Shown here one piece after another: positions 63,841 through 64,000 of a DNA stretch of 64,000 nt. Location of the stretch: the NCBI GenBank assembly GCA_032173965.1, contig JAVUNC010000006.1:20330370-20394369 (forward strand). The letters run 5' to 3'. Position 1 is the stretch's first letter; each line of letters begins with the position of its first letter. The position numbers and the translations under genes are program-made. The notes under the pieces were generated by a model. It saw only the letters and a program-made list of their open reading frames with translations. It was not told where the DNA came from and did no database searches. The DNA is from Sitta carolinensis. Lineage: Eukaryota > Chordata > Aves > Passeriformes > Sittidae.

Positions 63841-64000
63841 TCTCATTGTGAGCACTGTAAATAAGCTTGATGCTTAAGGAACCTGTTAGGAGCCAATGGA
63901 GAGAGAGCAGACAAGAGCCTGGCTGTGTGAAGAAATCCTCGAGCAGGACAAACTCTGTAGGAAGGTGGGAGATGCTTTGCACCTTAAGCTTCTAAAAACA

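Noticed and set aside
1..64000. An undescribed multi-gene system
   Set aside because: The window is a recognisable syntenic vertebrate block of four known genes. The unusual items are repeats, a duplicated exon and likely sequence errors.
1..64000. tRNA, rRNA, snRNA or microRNA genes
   Set aside because: No cloverleaf, A/B-box pair or known small-RNA sequence was recognised by eye. A covariance-model scan could still find one.

Overview
This is vertebrate nuclear DNA, almost certainly from a bird. CR1 LINE fragments recur throughout, the genes are compact with GC-rich first exons in CpG islands, and solo-LTR-like repeats are scattered between them. The gene order is NID2 (minus), PTGDR (plus), PTGER2 (plus), TXNDC16 (minus). 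This matches my recollection of the human 14q22 neighbourhood. A passerine is plausible but not proven from the sequence.

Layout. Positions 399-11868 (minus) hold the first 16 coding exons of nidogen-2, a basement-membrane linker: signal peptide, NIDO domain, five EGF modules, G2 barrel and three thyroglobulin type-1 modules. The C-terminal YWTD propeller exons lie off the left edge. Positions 11.9-22.3 kb are the divergent intergenic space between NID2 and PTGDR, mostly CR1 debris and low-complexity DNA. PTGDR (prostaglandin D2 receptor DP1) has exons at 22802-23623 and 26870-27136. PTGER2 (prostaglandin E2 receptor EP2) has exons at 34264-35111 and 40126-40347. The two receptors are tandem paralogues, each with one phase-0 intron at the same place in TM6. 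From about 41 to 60 kb lies a gene-free convergent region full of CR1 fragments and tandem arrays. The right edge (62129-63577, minus) holds the last two coding exons of TXNDC16, an ER-lumenal thioredoxin-fold protein.

Function. The two receptors couple prostaglandins D2 and E2 to Gs/cAMP. Their adjacency reflects tandem duplication, not a pathway cluster with NID2 or TXNDC16. No operon-like or novel multi-gene system is visible.

Points of interest. (1) A thyroglobulin-type exon of NID2 is duplicated, with 166 bp of perfect identity that crosses a splice donor. (2) Four single-base indels in otherwise intact exons, three in NID2 and one in PTGER2, look like consensus errors. (3) A solo LTR with an exact 6-bp target duplication ends 43 bp before the PTGER2 exon 2 acceptor. 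(4) Two copies of another LTR-like repeat flank PTGER2 exon 1. (5) Several minisatellites are present, one apparently grown out of CR1 sequence. All splice sites were placed by eye from GT/AG signals, reading-frame phase and remembered homologues. No search was run.
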